NCBI GenBank assembly: GCA_018894105.1
Contig: CM032121.1
Span: 28,992,230 to 29,056,229 of the forward strand
Source of the DNA: Jacaranda mimosifolia
Taxonomy: Eukaryota > Streptophyta > Magnoliopsida > Lamiales > Bignoniaceae
Direction of reading: 5' to 3'
DNA length: 64,000 nt
The notes beneath the pieces were generated by a model. That model did no database searches. It was given only the letters and a program-made list of their open reading frames with translations, and had not been told where the DNA came from. Each line of letters starts with the position of its first letter. Positions within the stretch are counted from its first letter, which is position 1. Made by a program: the position numbers and the translations under genes. Below, piece by piece: positions 12,684 to 23,658 of the stretch.

Positions 12684-12864
12684 CATGTGAATGAGTGAAG
12701 TAAAGTGAGATTGTGAGAAATAAATGAGAGATGGAAAGGTAGAGCGAGAAAATGAGGGTAGATATGCATTTGTTTGCTTTTGGGGGTATTTTGGGTATAA
12801 AAAAGGTGTTTTGGGAGTTGAAAAATATTTTCAAAAAAACCAACCAAACATAGTGATTGATTTT

Positions 12865-13700
12865 TGGTCCTTGTCGATGGCGAAGCAAGTGGTTTCTTTC
12901 AAGTCCACTAGAGGGCTCCGTTAGGAGAATCTTTTATCTCCAGGTTTGTTTATTATTGTAGTGGAAGCACTCTTGGGAGGTTTAACTCATCTTTTCAACA
13001 AAAACCCCCATACACTCTACGCAACTAAAGGCATCTGCATATTATCTCATCTCACCTATGCAGATGACATGATCATTTTCACATCAGCCCACGAAAATGG
13101 ACTAAGTAACCTTATGGAGTTAAATAAGCATTACGAGAGCATTTCTATATAGTTGGTCAATGTACCAAAAAGCTCTTTCATCATCTGCTAGAAAGCTCCA
13201 TGAAAGTAAGGTAAGATGCATTGAGGAAATCATGGGTTTCTCAAGGAATTAGCTCCCAATCAGATACCTTGGGCACCGTTGTTCAAGGGCCATAAATAGT
13301 GTGTCCTTTATGAAGATTTGATCAAGAAGATTAAGAGAAGAACTATAGGATGGAAAAATAAGACTCTAGTCTACAGAGTATGCTATAGTTTATTAAAAGT
13401 GTGGTATACTCGATACCCGTATACCTCTTTTAGGTCCTTCAACCTCCAAAGCTTGATCACTTGCATTAAATGAATTATCAATAAGTCTTTTCGGGGATTG
13501 TGTAGCAATCAAAGGAAAATGCGCTAGACTTCTTGGCTGAAGGTGTGTTTTCCATATGCTGAAAGTGGTTTTGGAGTTAGATGCCTAAACGATTCATTGG
13601 AGGTTTCTCTTGGAAGCTATGGTAAATGTTTAGACAATAAAAATCATTATGGGCAAAAATATTAGCGAGCAAGCATTGTGGCCCATTCCATCCTAGATTC
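12865..13700 (+). pseudogene. LINE reverse transcriptase, catalytic and thumb part
   Basis: The RT resumes with a VDGEASGFF block and a frameshifted STRGLR block. The frame at 12946-13152 follows, with VEALLGGL and HLTYADDMIIFTSAHENGL. YADD (codons at 13057-13068) is the catalytic core of reverse transcriptase and is intact here. Downstream, broken frames give an IEEIMGFS block, a PIRYLG-like block and a WTSW-like block, in the normal order of plant L1 elements. About 35 residues between the two RT halves are missing, lost around the insertion point. Confidence 0.8.
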
Positions 13701-14876
13701 CTAAAGATTTCATCCCGTGATTCAGTGATTTGGAGGAAAATTAAACACTATAATATACAAGCAAATCAAAACATCTTTTGGACTCCTGGATCAGGCAACA
13801 TTTCATTCTGGTGTGACCATTGGTTTCGAGAGAAGGCCTTGTGTGACACCTACTTGGATACAAGAAACTACCTGTTTGCTAAGTACTTTTGGAATGGGGA
13901 TGGATAGGACATCAACAAGCTTAATTGAATGGTTTCTCCTTAGGTTGTATGGGAAATCAACCAAGCCTTATTCAACATACGACAATCTGATAGATGTTAG
14001 TGAAAGATTATGCTAACTACGGAATTCTCTCTTAAGTCTACCTTGGGACACATTAGAAAGAAAAAAGCTCCCTAAGCTAAGTTTGCCAAATGTTGGACAA
14101 GGCTTCTCACACCGACATGTCTATATATAATTAGAGGCTGCGCAAAAATTATCTTTCGTTGGGGACTATACTCCAAAGTAAAGGGTTCTTAATTACATCT
14201 CTCTACCAATGCTGCAATGATTTAGAATTTGTCCAGCATGTATTCTTGTTCTTGGAAAGTAACTGGGCCAAACACATTTGGAATCTTTTCTTTTTTTGGA
14301 AAGATATTTAATGTTTGCCTAAAGCTAACTAATAATGTAATGCAACATACCAAGATATAAGATTTTTCTTGTCTATTTAAATCCTCAATCCATGTTAGGA
14401 ACATCATTCCCCTTCTAATCACATGGTTTATGGGTGCTAGAGGAATGACACTAAGTATCGTGGCATTGCGAGCAATCATAACCAGATCATTTGGCATGTC
14501 ATTCAACACATCACAATCTAACAAGAACAAAATTACTGCCCTAGCGGCACTGGAAAGGGGATAGTGCAACCAAGAAGGATGCTTCAAATCAGCCTCAAAG
14601 ACCCAAAAAGCTACCCATGGAAAGTGAGAATGTGGAGAAATTCGAAAGTGATATGGCATAAGCTAAACTCCAATGGTGAATCAAGAGGAAATCCGAGTGA
14701 AGCGGGGCTGGTGTCATCATTCGGAATGCTATAGGTGATGTTGCGATAGCATACTATGAGTGCCTCGGACATTCAAGCACAATCTTGGTTGAGCTTCATG
14801 CTTTGTGGAAGGGGCTTGTGATATGTAATAAGAAACGAATTATTAAGGTTTGGGCAGACATAGGTGTATCACATTT
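13701..14876 (+). pseudogene. LINE zinc-binding region and RNase H N-terminal half
   Basis: The frame at 13725-13907 encodes IWRKIKHYNIQAN, then ISFWCDHWFREKAL, the linker found after RT in plant L1 elements. The zinc-binding reverse-transcriptase end follows at about 14060-14340 (CNDLEFVQHVFLFLESNWA, then HIWNLF). RNase H begins near 14655 with NSNGESRGNPSEAG. It goes on with GHSSTILVELHALWKGL, where D-to-N changes weaken the catalytic set. The domain is cut by the solo LTR after ADIGVSH. Confidence 0.75.
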
Positions 14877-15508
14877 TGAAGTCACATGTAGCACTAGGAT
14901 CTAATTATCAAAGCTCAAAAATGCTAAAATAACTAGGCTAAATATGAAGACAAGGATCTAAACATACCATAGATTTAGATTTGAAATGGGGATTACCTTG
15001 ATTTTCACAAAACCAAAGAAAGGTGGAGGAAGATCTCAACTCCTTGAAAATTATCTCTCTAGAGGCACAACGAATTTCTGGCTACTTTTGCCCAATCAAA
15101 TGGACTCTGATTTGAGTGAAATTTAAACCAAAACAATACTAACTCCTTGATGTATCTCTAGTAAAAAAATCAGCTCAAAACAGATCCCATAAGATCTCCA
15201 ATGGACGCTTCAAAGTCACTGCCCGAAATAGAGGATCTCCAAAGGCTAGCAATCAAATTGTTTTATCTCTAGTGATAAGATCCACATACCAATGCACAAT
15301 CCAATTCTCCTCAATATTAGCTGGAGAATAAAGAGGAGAAATACAAGGATGAAGGCTTGATTTGGAGGTAGGAGATGAAGAAAAATGAAGTTTAAACACA
15401 TGCGACAACACCTGGAAAATTGGAGGGAAAATGAGAGAATCTAACTCTTAGATCTAGATTGCTTGTAATTCACACCAAAAAGTGGCCGTTCACTCTCTCA
15501 CTTTATAT

Positions 15509-15518
15509 CTATATATAG
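15509..15518 (-). promoter_or_regulatory. TATA box of the solo LTR
   Basis: CTATATATAG, at the same place as in the other family 1 LTRs. The adjacent palindrome (arms GTGTGATGCC and GGCATCACAC in other copies) is broken here. Confidence 0.5.
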
Positions 15519-15840
15519 AGAGAGGATAGTGTGATGCCAAGGTCCACCTTCCTCAAATTGGTGCCCACTTGCTTGCAAGTTGGCAAGCAAGTGGCGTGTG
15601 AATTTTGTGTGCATTTGAATTTTATTTGGAATATTCATTTTATCTCACGGAATATTATCCAAATAAATTCTAATGCCACATCAAATGAACATTTCATTTA
15701 AATTTTTCCTCCAAAATTAATTCTTTATTTTAATTAAATTAAACATTTTATTTAATTAATTAACCATTGACTTAACTCTTAAGTCAATTTACTTAACTCC
15801 TTAAGCAAGTAATTGTTAACTTGACTCCTTAAGTTAACTT

Positions 15841-16009
15841 GTCCAATTAATAGTCATGTGGTACCAAATAATTAACTCCTTAAGTTAACTTGACCAATTA
15901 ATAGTCATGTGATACCAAATAATTAACTCCTTAAGTTAACTTGACCATAAGTTAACTTGACCAATTGATAGTCATGTGGCACCAAATAATTAACTCCTTA
16001 ATTAATTGG
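15841..16009. repeat. 51-bp subrepeat, three copies, in U3 of the solo LTR
   Basis: Units start at 15841, 15892 and 15959, with a 16-bp partial duplication at 15943-15958. Each has TAGTCATGTG and CCAAATAATTAACTCCTTAA. Other family 1 LTRs carry one unit, so the triplication is private to this copy. Confidence 0.85.
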
Positions 16010-17319
16010 TCTTAATTTAACTCATTAAATTAATTAGATCAATTTAACAATTAAATTGATCAAGCCAAAATGACTACAAAATTTGCATCAAGCGTCTACC
16101 TCCAAGTTCGGTCATTAAGAAAATTTTCTAACTCTTAGAAAATTCCTCTTCATCAAGTAGGATTTCCAATTGGCTTTTGTGTGTGATCCATTAAGTTCTA
16201 CAATTTATTTGACATGGGCTCACAACTCTTGTGATTTATTAAATATCAAATATTCACATTAGTCGAAACTCCTTTAAACTAATGACTTAATTCAATTAAT
16301 GTCATTAATTGAAAAGTAACAAATCTCCATGGTCGATGTCCAACCTCAAGCCCATGGAGTCCAACTAATTTGTCAAAATGAATGCTTTTGGATAACCATT
16401 CTAGCTCTATGCTTACCATGCAAATACGTTCCTTCCATTTCTTATCTCCTGAAAGAGGCCTAGGGCAAGATATTTGTCTCTATCTCCTGAAAGAGGCCTA
16501 TGCTTTTGGATAACCATTCTAGCTCCCTAATAGCTTTGATACTATGTCTCTATTTCAATGTTCGTTTCCCTTTTATGATCTCATCTTTGGAAAACTCCTT
16601 TTTCAAATTGTCATATTACCTTGCGCAAGAATTTTTTGGAATCAATCATTATAGAATACATAGGAGATGTACTTGCCCTTTACAATGATGAGGAGTTGGA
16701 TCGCATCTTGGATCTCACAAACCTTTATGTCTAAGTAGCTCATGCCCAATCTCTACCCGAACGATCCGCTACGTGGTCAAGGAAGAGTCAAAGTATGAGG
16801 ACCTAAACACAAGGTTAACATGGATCCTCAGGTCAAGGGACTAATTATATGCACTAACGTAAGTTGAAGAACTACTGACTTGCCTCTACTGACTTGCCTC
16901 TTCGGCTATCTAGTGGATTCTCCAGGTGGGCTTTCAGTGAGCTTGTTCTCTAACAAGCACCCACTAACATGCACTTATATCTCATATGATAATGATTATG
17001 AAATGGAGTAACATTCAATCCTTGGATTTATACATCGTTAGTGCAAGTCTATCCAGATCTTAGATGCCCTGTCTTGTAAGATCCTACGACTTGGAAGATT
17101 TAAGATCACGACTGTGTAAGACTTGTTTCATGATCACCATCCAGTGGTGACAAAGTCCTGTAGTTTTGTGTGATCTAAGGGCTTCAACCAAATGCCAATA
17201 ACGTAAATATAAGCATAAGATAAAATGGTCATTTAATGAATATCATTCAATCAAGATTATATCACCAGTAAAATAGTTTATATGCCAATCTAATTAGCTT
17301 GAGGAGCACTATTCCAACA

Positions 17320-17490
17320 CATCTTACACTCACTTCAACTAGTCATCATGGCCCATGGTATACTAAGCACATCCTAATGAAGATCAAGAAATTGATGAGC
17401 ACAATGAAAATCAAAATCCCACGCATCTATGGTGAAGGAGACAAGATAGCGGATCTTCTCGCCAATCAAGCAAGTGACAAGAAGGCCTAA
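17320..17490 (+). pseudogene. LINE RNase H, C-terminal part
   Basis: After the solo LTR the frame continues LTLTSTSHHGPWYT, then ILMKIKKLMSTMKIKI, and finally IYGEGDKIADLLANQASD. The last block is the usual HxxREGNxxAD-LAN end of plant LINE RNase H (Tyr-Gly in place of Tyr-Arg). The stop follows KKA. Confidence 0.8.
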
Positions 17491-17741
17491 AAAACATTCC
17501 AAAGTGGGAGCTTACGGGGTACATTGTTGGGCTTATTCGAATGGAAAAGTATAGCTTACCATACATAAGAGTGAATTGATGTAGTGTATCTTGTTATTCC
17601 ATTTATTCCCCTTTGCAAGCTATAGATAACGCCACATGCTTGTCCATCTCTCATGGACGCATTATAAGTTGGATGTTGCTTTATCATTAATAAAATTAGG
17701 AAAGGTATTATACCCTTATCTTTTGTGGAAAAAAAAAAAAA
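17491..17741 (+). other. LINE 3' UTR and poly-A tail
   Basis: About 240 nt without coding capacity. AATAAAA-like words lie near 17690, and a run of 13 A at 17729-17741 marks the LINE 3' end. Confidence 0.75.
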
Positions 17742-19969
17742 TCCTAAATCAACCAACCACAGACCCCTAATGATCTAAAAAATTCATGAGTTACCACTAC
17801 AAAATTATAAATCCTATTATAAAGTATCACATTTGTATTATTATCTATAATATATATAAAGCACCTATCTTCTTTTGGTATGTCTCAAATTCAGAGAGTT
17901 TCAAGCACCTCAATTTCATTTCCAAGTCTTATTAAAAAAAAATTTAAATAACTAAGACTATAAACAGTAAAACACAAGAATACATAAAAACAAATAAATA
18001 AAACCCATATCTTATTGACTATGGAAGAAGTTTACTCTAGGTACTACAGTACTTTTATAAATTGTGTGTGCCTAATAATTTGTCTCTCTCTATGCATGGT
18101 GGTGTATGTGTTGGCAATTGCCCTTTTTTTTTGTTTTGTCTGTGTGTGTGTGTGTTTATGTGATAGGGTGGTTCGTGTGACTATGTGTGGGTGTGCGCAT
18201 GCCATTGTGTGTGGGTGTGTGAGCCAAGAATAAAGTGTAGTGCCCGCTAATGGATTTTGAGGATATGGCACCATTTTGAAAATATTGGTAAATCTTGATG
18301 CTTTTATTTGTCTATATTTATATATTATTTACCTAAATGAAATAAAAAATTATTTATTTTTATTTTTAATTAGAGATGTTAAATCGATAAAATTGCATAA
18401 GAGAAGCACTCTTCTTAGGGTTTGTTTATGAAGAATATTGTAATTTGGTTTAGAGGTACTTAATGTGGAGGATTTAAAAATTTAGGATTGTATTCGTGCA
18501 TATATTATTTGTTTGAAAATCAATTTAGGCAATTATTTTACTAAAAACATATATTCATTTGATACCATAAATTCAAAGCATGTAATGATTTGAAAGAGGC
18601 TATTTGAAATCAGAAAACATACATAAATTTAATACTATAAACTAAAAGTTATTAAATAAATATGAATAACTCAATATAAATTTTGTTTGGAAAAAAAAAA
18701 AAAGAAAATCATACCTGAATGTTGATACAATTGAAAAGGTGGAGATCGCAGTGGCTCAAGTTTTGCTACAATTGAAGGGGAAAAAAAAGGAACAAAAACA
18801 ATGTAAAAAAGATCAAACCTCGCCGCCCGGCAGAAAAAATCACACTTTCAAATTTGTGTGTATGTGTTGTATGTATAAATGCATTATTATAATTTAACAA
18901 TTAAAAACAAAAAACAAAAAAAAATACGTAGCAAGAACTGGAATTGATTAAAGAAACCAAGAGGTGATCTTTGCAATATACTAAGAGAAATAGAGTTGGC
19001 CACCTGTTAGATCAATTTTAGGGATCTGCAAAAAAAGAAAGTGATTGGATTGAGAGAAAATAGTTGAATTCAAATGGAAAGAAAATCAGAAAAAAATAGC
19101 GAGTTCATTTTTCTTCTAAGAAAGGAAACACTACAATGTACATTTATGTGTACATTTATTTCTCAATGTATATATCTTGAAGTAATTATTTATACTAAAA
19201 ATTATTAAATAAATATGAATAATGCAATATCATTTTTTTAAAAGAAAACATAAGAAAAGTATACCTAAACGTAGATGCAATTAAAAAGGTGGAGATTGCA
19301 TAGGCTTAGGTTTTGCTGCGATTGAAAAAAAAAAAAAAGAAATAAAAAGAAATTCCTATTTTATGATTTTATGGGAGACAACTATTATTTTTCTTTTTTT
19401 TTTGTGTGAAAGATATGCCAAACTTTCTATTTAGATATAGTGTTCGCAAATTTATGCAACATAAGGATATATTAGTTACCACTTAATCTTGAAGCATAAA
19501 AGTTCGTTCGGCTCAAACGTAATATGCAACAATAATTTTCTCAACCAGTGATAAGGAAGTTGCTTGGTGGTTGGAGTTAGCAACAAAAAGTTCGTGAATT
19601 TAGGTTTATCTGAGGCTTCAATATTTATGACTTCACAGAGAAATTTCCACCAAGGACTTCTTTTGGTATTCTGCATTTCATTCAAGTATAACATAAGTCA
19701 CTGGAGTACTCATGGTTAATGGTAAAGTAGCCATTTCATCATCTGCTCCATGAAATAATTTTGAGAAGAAAACAAAATTCATCTACAGAAAATAAATTGG
19801 ATTAACATGTGTCATGACACCAAGAATGTGAAGGACGGTGTGAGCCAAGGAGCCAATTAAAAATTTTTAAAAACTGAAATCGAACTTGATCGCACCTCCT
19901 CAATGATATAATTCATGCCATTAAAGTGGAATTTAGGTCAGAAAATTACCTCAAAAGTAAATTCCAATC
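17742..19969. other. non-coding DNA with simple and dispersed repeats
   Basis: A GT-rich tract (18060-18230) produces two overlapping but meaningless frames. A duplicated segment lies at about 18650-18790 and 19195-19341. From 19800 to 19969 the sequence is not recognised, although it lies where the first part of the LTR fragment at 19970 would be expected. Confidence 0.45.
18650..19341. repeat. diverged direct repeat pair of about 145 bp
   Basis: 18650-18790 and 19195-19341 share TATTAAATAAATATGAATAA, then TGATACAATT or TGCAATTAAA, AAAAGGTGGAGAT, GGTTTTGCT or AGTTTTGCT, and an A-run. The distance is about 550 bp. They may be ends of an old non-autonomous element or a local duplication. Confidence 0.6.
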
Positions 19970-21210
19970 GGAATTATGAAGATTTGCTAGGACTCTTCAA
20001 AGCGGTCTCCACCTGGCGCAACAGAGTGTGAGCAATGTTTGCCCAACCAAATCACCTCGAAATTAAGTGAAATCTGACCAAAACATCACCAACACATTGA
20101 TGAATTTCCAATAAAATTTCAGCTTAAAACAGTTTCGGAAAGCCAATGGACACCCCAAGGTTACTGCCCAAACTGAGGACACCAAAAGGCTAGCAATCCA
20201 ATTGTTTTGCCTCTAATACTAAAATCCACACACCAATGGACAATCCAAATCTCTCCTATGTTAGTTGGAGAACAAAGAAGAGATTAGGGGGGACGAAGGC
20301 TGATTTTGGAGTTAGGAGATGAAGATAATGTGAGCCTTTAACACATGATGCAACACATGGGAAATTGGAGGGAAAGGAAGAATCTAACAATTAGATGCTT
20401 TATGTGTGATTAACATGCATGGCCAGCCACTACCCTATATCTATATATAGAGGGAGGAAAGTGTGATGCTTAGGTGGCATCACACCTTCCTCAAGGTGGG
20501 GCCCAACTTGGCTTGCCAACTTGCAAGCAAGTTGCATGTTAATTTAATATGAATTTGAATTTCATTTGGAATCTTCATTTCATCTAATGATATGTTATCT
20601 AAATAAATTCTAATTCACATCAAATGAACATTTCATTTGAATTTTTTTCTCCAAAATGGATTCTTCATTTTAATTAGATTAAATACTTTAATTTAATTAA
20701 TAAACCTTTGACTTGACTCTTAAGTCAATTAGCTTAATTCTTTAAGCCAGCTTGACCAACTGATAGTCATGTAGCACCACTTAAATTAAATTTTAATTTA
20801 ATTGGTCTAATTTAACTCCTTAAATTATTTACATCAATTTAACAGTTACATTGATCAAGCCAACATGACCAAGGATTGTGTCAATTCGCCCACCTCAAAA
20901 ATTGGTTATGGTGGAAATTTTCTAACTCTTAGAAAATTCTTCTTCATCAAGTAGGATTTTCAATTGGTTTTTGTGTGTGACCCATTAGGTTCTACCATTT
21001 ATTGGACATGGGCTCACAATTCTTGTGATTTATTGAATATCAAATATTCACATTAGTCTAAATTCCTTTAAACTAATGACTCAATTCAATTAATGTCATT
21101 AATTGAAAAGTACCCAATCTCCATGGTCGATGTCCAACCTCATGCCCATGGAGCCCAACTAATTGGTCGAAATGAATGCTTTTGGAGAACCATTCTAGCT
21201 CTATGCTTAC
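19970..21210 (-). mobile_element. family 1 LTR fragment (3' LTR side of composite A-B)
   Basis: The sequence matches the solo LTR from its TTTGCCCAACCAAATCA region through the TATA box, the TTAAGTCAATT-type U3 words and ATGGTCGATGTCCAACCTCA, to ACCATGCAAATA. The first part of the LTR (left end here) is replaced by unrelated DNA. The last part, which would end TTCCAACA, is cut exactly where the MITE at 21211 begins. Orientation and order fit the 3' LTR of minus-strand element A. Confidence 0.75.
20441..20485 (-). promoter_or_regulatory. TATA box and adjacent palindrome in LTR fragment
   Basis: CTATATATAG at 20441-20450; palindrome GTGTGATGC (20461-20469) with GCATCACAC (20477-20485), loop of 7 nt. 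On the minus strand the palindrome lies just upstream of the TATA box. Confidence 0.5.
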
Positions 21211-21478
21211 CATGCAAATAGGGAAAATGTATATTTAGCCCCTTCGGAAAAATGATTTTGGTGGTTTACCCCCTATGAAAAAAAAAAGGTTGAAATACAG
21301 CCTTGTGTTTTTAAAAACAAGTGAAAAACTCCCCTAAGACCATAAGTGAAGCGCACGTGCCCAAAAATGCGAGTGGTTGTGATTTTTTATAGATAAAACG
21401 ACTATTATGCCTTTAATATCACCGGGGGGTAAATCGCCAATTTCACATAACACAGGGGGTTAAAAAGATTTTTGCCCA
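21211..21478. mobile_element. MITE-like element with about 24-bp terminal inverted repeats
   Basis: The left end GGGAAAATGTATATTTAGCC and the right end read inverted, GGGCAAAAATCTTTTTAACC, align along about 24 bp and both continue into a C-run. The 268-bp interior is non-coding with long A-runs. The ends resemble plant Mutator-like MITEs. Target duplications are not clear because the left flank is LTR and the right flank is AT-rich DNA next to pol. Confidence 0.6.
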
Positions 21479-21537
21479 ATATATATATGTTATGAATAAT
21501 TTTATATGCATATATATATAATTTTATATATATGTGA
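21479..21537. repeat. AT-rich simple repeat at the truncated end of element A pol
   Basis: TATATA-type DNA between the MITE and the broken pol frame. Confidence 0.7.
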
Positions 21538-22360
21538 TTATATATATAATTTCATATACTCTTCGAACTTTTCAAATGTTTTGGACTTATACTTCATAAG
21601 ATACATGCGTTCGAACTGATTATAATTATCAGTGAAGGTGATGAAGTAAGCATAACCTCCTCTCTCACTAACTCTTAGTGGGCAACAAACATCCATATGG
21701 ATCAAATTCAAAGGACTTGAGGTTTGCTCTGTTTGTCCCACAAAAGAAGCCTTGGTCATTTTTTCCTTTAAACAAGACTCACAAGTAGGAAAGTCCTCAA
21801 TGCTACTAACATTTAGTGCTTTTAGAGCTTCTAACTTGTCCATCCTATTTTCAGAAATATGTCCAAATCTTGCTTGCCACAAGATGGCATCTTCTTGGTT
21901 ATTTATTTATTTTTTACTTGATTGAATGTACATCAATGAAAGTTGAGAATCAAGTATGCACAATCCGTTGTTTAATGTACCTTGTGCAATTAAAAAACTA
22001 TTGTTCAATGCTTTCAACATCCCATTTGATATAGAAAAATAATATCTTTCATTATCTAAAATGAGAATAGAAATAATGTTCTTAACAAGAGAATGTACAT
22101 AATAAAATGGACCAAGTGTAATGCAAGCATTTCCCAAGTGTAACTTGATTTTGCATTCAACCATGGCCCACAACTTTTACTCCATTTCCAAGGCAAAGGA
22201 TCATATCCCCTTCATTGAGACTCCTTCTTCTTTTCATCCCCTGTAATGAACTACAAAGGTGAGAACTACATGCGGTATCAAATACCAATGAGGAGGAATT
22301 TGTCGTCAAGTGCACTTTAATAAAGTACATACCCTTCTCAAGGGTTGTAAGGTAAGCTTT
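21538..22360 (-). pseudogene. family 1 element A: protease, GAG_pre-integrase and start of integrase
   Basis: Three minus-strand frames follow in order. The first (22157-22408) has VFDTACSSHLCSSLQG, the aspartic protease site with DTA in the usual DTG/DTA position. The second (21907-22173) carries the protease end, VHSLVKNIISILILDNE. The third (21538-21882) has a GAG_pre-integrase zinc module with FGHIS and CESCLKEKMT, then IHMDVCCPLRV, where the usual CGP reads CCP. The integrase stops after the first catalytic block at about 21540; the rest of integrase, RT and RNase H are lost. A frame break lies near 21890. Confidence 0.8.
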
Positions 22361-23146
22361 GCAATTCCTTTTCCAATGCCCTTTTTCGTCACAATGGAAA
22401 CAACTCACATTGATTTTAGCCTCTCTTTTTTTCTTAATTTCCCCCCAAACTTTTCAAGAATTTCTTCCCTTTGGAGGAAAAATGCTTATTCCTGTTACCT
22501 CCGTTTCTAGGACCCCTAGGGCCCTTTGACTTGGAAGAAGATGCAAGCATAAGAGGCTTGTCCTTTTTCATCTTCGCCTCAGCGGTCACTAGCATGTTCA
22601 CCAATTCGTTAATCGTCACTTCTTTCTTGGACCTATTAAAGTTCATAATGAATTGGTCGAATGAGGTTGGCAATGATTGTAAGATCAAATCTGTATAGGG
22701 CTCATTGTCCATGATCACATCTAATTGTCTAAGCTTCTCGATGAGTCTAATCATCTTGAGCCTATGATCATGGACATTTGAGCCCTCTACCATCCTTGAC
22801 CTAAAGAGCTCTTTAGATAAAACAAACCTTTCGTGTCTAGTTTGTACACCTACAACTCTTGTAAGTGTGTGTAGATCTTGCTAGCATGTTTCATATGCTC
22901 ATGAGTCTTTTGGAGCTCATTGGTCATGGAAGCCATCATGAGACATTGTACATCATCATCCACAAACTTTGTGAACAATTAATGGGCCTTATTGGTGGCA
23001 TCATCACCTATAGTGTGACTTTGATCAAGAACATAAGTCCTCTTTTTGAAATCAAGAATTATTTTGAGGTTTCTCAACTAATAGCGGAAGTTTGGCTCGA
23101 TTAGTTTATTGGTTTCCAAAATTGCATTGAGTGGATTCTTATCCAT
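22361..23146 (-). pseudogene. family 1 element A: gag (UBN2 type) with zinc knuckle
   Basis: It starts at the ATG at 23146 (MDKNPLNAILETNKL), matching the start in B and D. A stop lies soon after the first conserved block. Later frames give KTHEHMKHA, then (22434-22793) KMIRLIEKLRQLD, DLILQSLPTSFDQFIMNF and a Lys-rich basic tail. The zinc knuckle CFHCDEKGHWKRNC is intact. The knuckle binds element RNA in copia capsids. Several stops and frameshifts prevent translation of a full Gag. Confidence 0.8.
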
Positions 23147-23350
23147 TTTGAGTTTGAAGATTTCACAAATCTACAAAAAAGCGATAAAAGAGAATCTAAG
23201 CATTTATTGAATTTTGATATTTTGAAAACTTGCTCATAGTCTTTCAAGCATTTTTTTCTCCCACCATTTCATTAAATCCTCCACCCCCTAGAAGAATTCA
23301 GGAAATCACATTTTTTAGTGAGAATCAAGACCCTAAGGACTTGTAAGTGA

Positions 23351-23658
23351 ACCCTCGTATTCGGGTGTATATCCACAAACAATTGAAAGGTAAGCAACTT
23401 TTGCTAATTGCGTCTCATGCAACTCTTGATATATTTTGCCTCAATTTTCATGTAGATCCCCATGACCGGAGGACCTCTACACTACTAGGTGTTAAGTCGA
23501 ACCTACCAATCAAACTTTAATTCGAGACCGCTCCACAACATCCCCCGTGACCGAGTGTATAATGTATGGGAAGCCTTAAATGAAAGGTGTATCATATGCT
23601 ACGTATATGATCACAACTTTCCACCTAAGTGTGACCCCCATGTCCGAATGTATATCAC
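23351..23658 (-). repeat. four-site array in leader A (core type GTNACCGNNTGTAT)
   Basis: Sites as written on the plus strand: CTCGTATTCGGGTGTAT (about 23354-23370), CCATGACCGGAGGA (about 23460-23473), CCGTGACCGAGTGTAT (about 23545-23560) and CCATGTCCGAATGTAT (about 23637-23652). Spacings are about 105, 85 and 92. The first site is about 205 nt upstream of gag. Confidence 0.75.

Larger units (their letters stand above)
11006..12864. mobile_element. AT-rich insertion of unknown type inside the LINE
   Basis: About 1.86 kb without coding sequence separates two halves of one RT domain, so it must have arrived after the LINE. It looks like at least two layers. At 11030-11420 is a segment resembling a non-autonomous element, ending near TAATTAAGCCAAACAAATA. 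From about 11420 follows a very AT-rich body whose ends carry rough inverted words built on TGTTTGGTT (near 11505 and, inverted, near 12850). Possible flanking copies of GTGATT lie near 11020 and 12855. Neither terminal repeats nor target duplications are clean. Confidence 0.5.
14877..17319 (-). mobile_element. solo LTR of copia family 1
   Basis: It starts TGAAGTC and ends TTCCAACA, i.e. TG...CA on both strands, and matches the family 1 LTRs of B, D and E along its length in reverse orientation. Flanking 5-bp words are CATTT (14872-14876) and CATCT (17320-17324), a target duplication with one substitution. Removing the LTR and one copy of the duplication puts the LINE RNase H back in one frame. 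No internal sequence remains, so it is a product of LTR-LTR recombination. At 2443 bp it is longer than the other copies because of internal duplications (15841-16009 and near 16440-16530). Confidence 0.85.
10537..17741 (+). mobile_element. plant LINE (L1-like non-LTR retrotransposon), 5'-truncated, interrupted twice
   Basis: The order is: reverse transcriptase (10537-11005 and 12865-13700), zinc-binding reverse transcriptase end (13700-14340), RNase H (14640-14876 and 17320-17490), a 3' UTR and a poly-A run (17729-17741). The endonuclease half and the early part of ORF2 are absent, as expected of a 5'-truncated copy. It is split by AT-rich DNA at about 11006-12864 and by a solo copia LTR at 14877-17319. 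Stops and frameshifts make it inactive. No target duplication for the LINE itself was found. Confidence 0.85.

Noticed and set aside
14222..14659. 145-codon minus-strand frame
   Set aside because: It is antisense to the LINE zinc-binding/RNase H region, which matches the plus strand.
18015..18274. Two overlapping frames on opposite strands rich in Val/Cys and Thr/His
   Set aside because: They arise from a GT-rich low-complexity tract and have no domain.
23351..23658. Four-site array as a plain tandem repeat
   Set aside because: The 70-90 bp between sites are unrelated to each other, so only the short cores recur.
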